Shown one piece after another: positions 5,507 to 5,533 of a stretch of DNA of 5,533 bases (within the stretch, counting starts at the first letter, position 1; each line of letters starts with the position of its first letter). A program made the translations under genes and the position numbers. The notes beneath the pieces were generated by a model that saw only the letters and a list, made by a program, of their open reading frames with translations, had not been told where the DNA came from and searched no databases. This DNA is from Clostridia bacterium (GTDB lineage: Bacteria; Bacillota; Clostridia; Christensenellales; Aristaeellaceae), in assembly GCA_016297535.1 (NCBI GenBank), contig JAEDGL010000157.1, positions 1 to 5,533 of the forward strand, read 5' to 3'.

Positions 5507-5533
5507 AAAGCCCCCTCTTTCCCGCTGCGGAAA
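5507..5533 (+). terminator. Left part of a terminator cut by the window edge
   Basis: AAAAGCCCCCTCTTTCC (5507-5522) is followed by the loop CGCTGC and then GGAAA at the last bases, five visible pairs (5518-5522 with 5529-5533). The pattern predicts a right arm continuing GAGGGGGC plus a T-run, giving a terminator for gene B that, given its leading A4, may act in both directions. Confidence 0.5.

Noticed and set aside
1..5533. UGA recoding (Gly, Trp or selenocysteine) to explain the TGA at 2296
   Set aside because: TGA ends the intact GH172 gene at the expected length, Trp and Gly use normal codons, and no SECIS-like hairpin was seen right after the TGA.

Overview
The window looks like a piece of an anaerobic, gut-type Clostridia (Bacillota) chromosome. 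I infer this from consensus sigma-A promoters, GGAGG-type ribosome binding sites, LPQTG sortase signals and the C-terminus of a clostridial rubrerythrin/NADH peroxidase; the species cannot be named. Coding DNA is GC-rich and the long intergenic stretches are visibly more AT-rich. The standard genetic code fits: the glycosidase gene ends in TGA.

Region by region: (1) Bases 1-372 hold no gene. They carry two families of short, roughly helix-phased direct repeats and a minus-strand terminator. (2) Bases 373-1392 (minus) encode an intact GH172 (formerly DUF2961) glycoside hydrolase with a strong promoter at 1448-1476; a perfect 12-bp palindrome overlaps its -10 box. (3) Bases ~1522-1774 (plus) are the C-terminal remnant of a WYL-domain transcriptional regulator. 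It has lost its 5' part and carries two one-base frameshifts, but keeps its terminator. (4) Bases 1775-2060 contain a perfect consensus promoter with no gene behind it, three more CGTGACATA repeats, an orphan Shine-Dalgarno sequence and a minus-strand terminator. (5) Bases 2061-2117 (minus) are the last 18 codons and stop of a rubrerythrin gene, cut off abruptly. (6) From ~2118 (plus) starts, mid-gene, an LPQTG-anchored surface protein that lacks its 5' end and has an in-frame TGA (pseudogene A, to 3315), followed by a strong terminator. (7) A new promoter drives an intact 658-residue paralogue (gene B, 3484-5460), a secreted, wall-anchored protein with three tandem copies of an unnamed beta-rich module; a terminator begins at the window edge.

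The region is a mosaic. Two genes (WYL regulator, rubrerythrin) survive only as 3' ends, one surface-protein gene only as its 3' part, and the same 9-bp repeat flanks the GH172/WYL block on both sides in the same orientation. The glycosidase probably acts in the cytoplasm on an imported fructo- or arabinofuranoside; A and B are displayed on the cell wall. No sortase, transposase or transporter is in the window, so links between these genes rest on proximity only.
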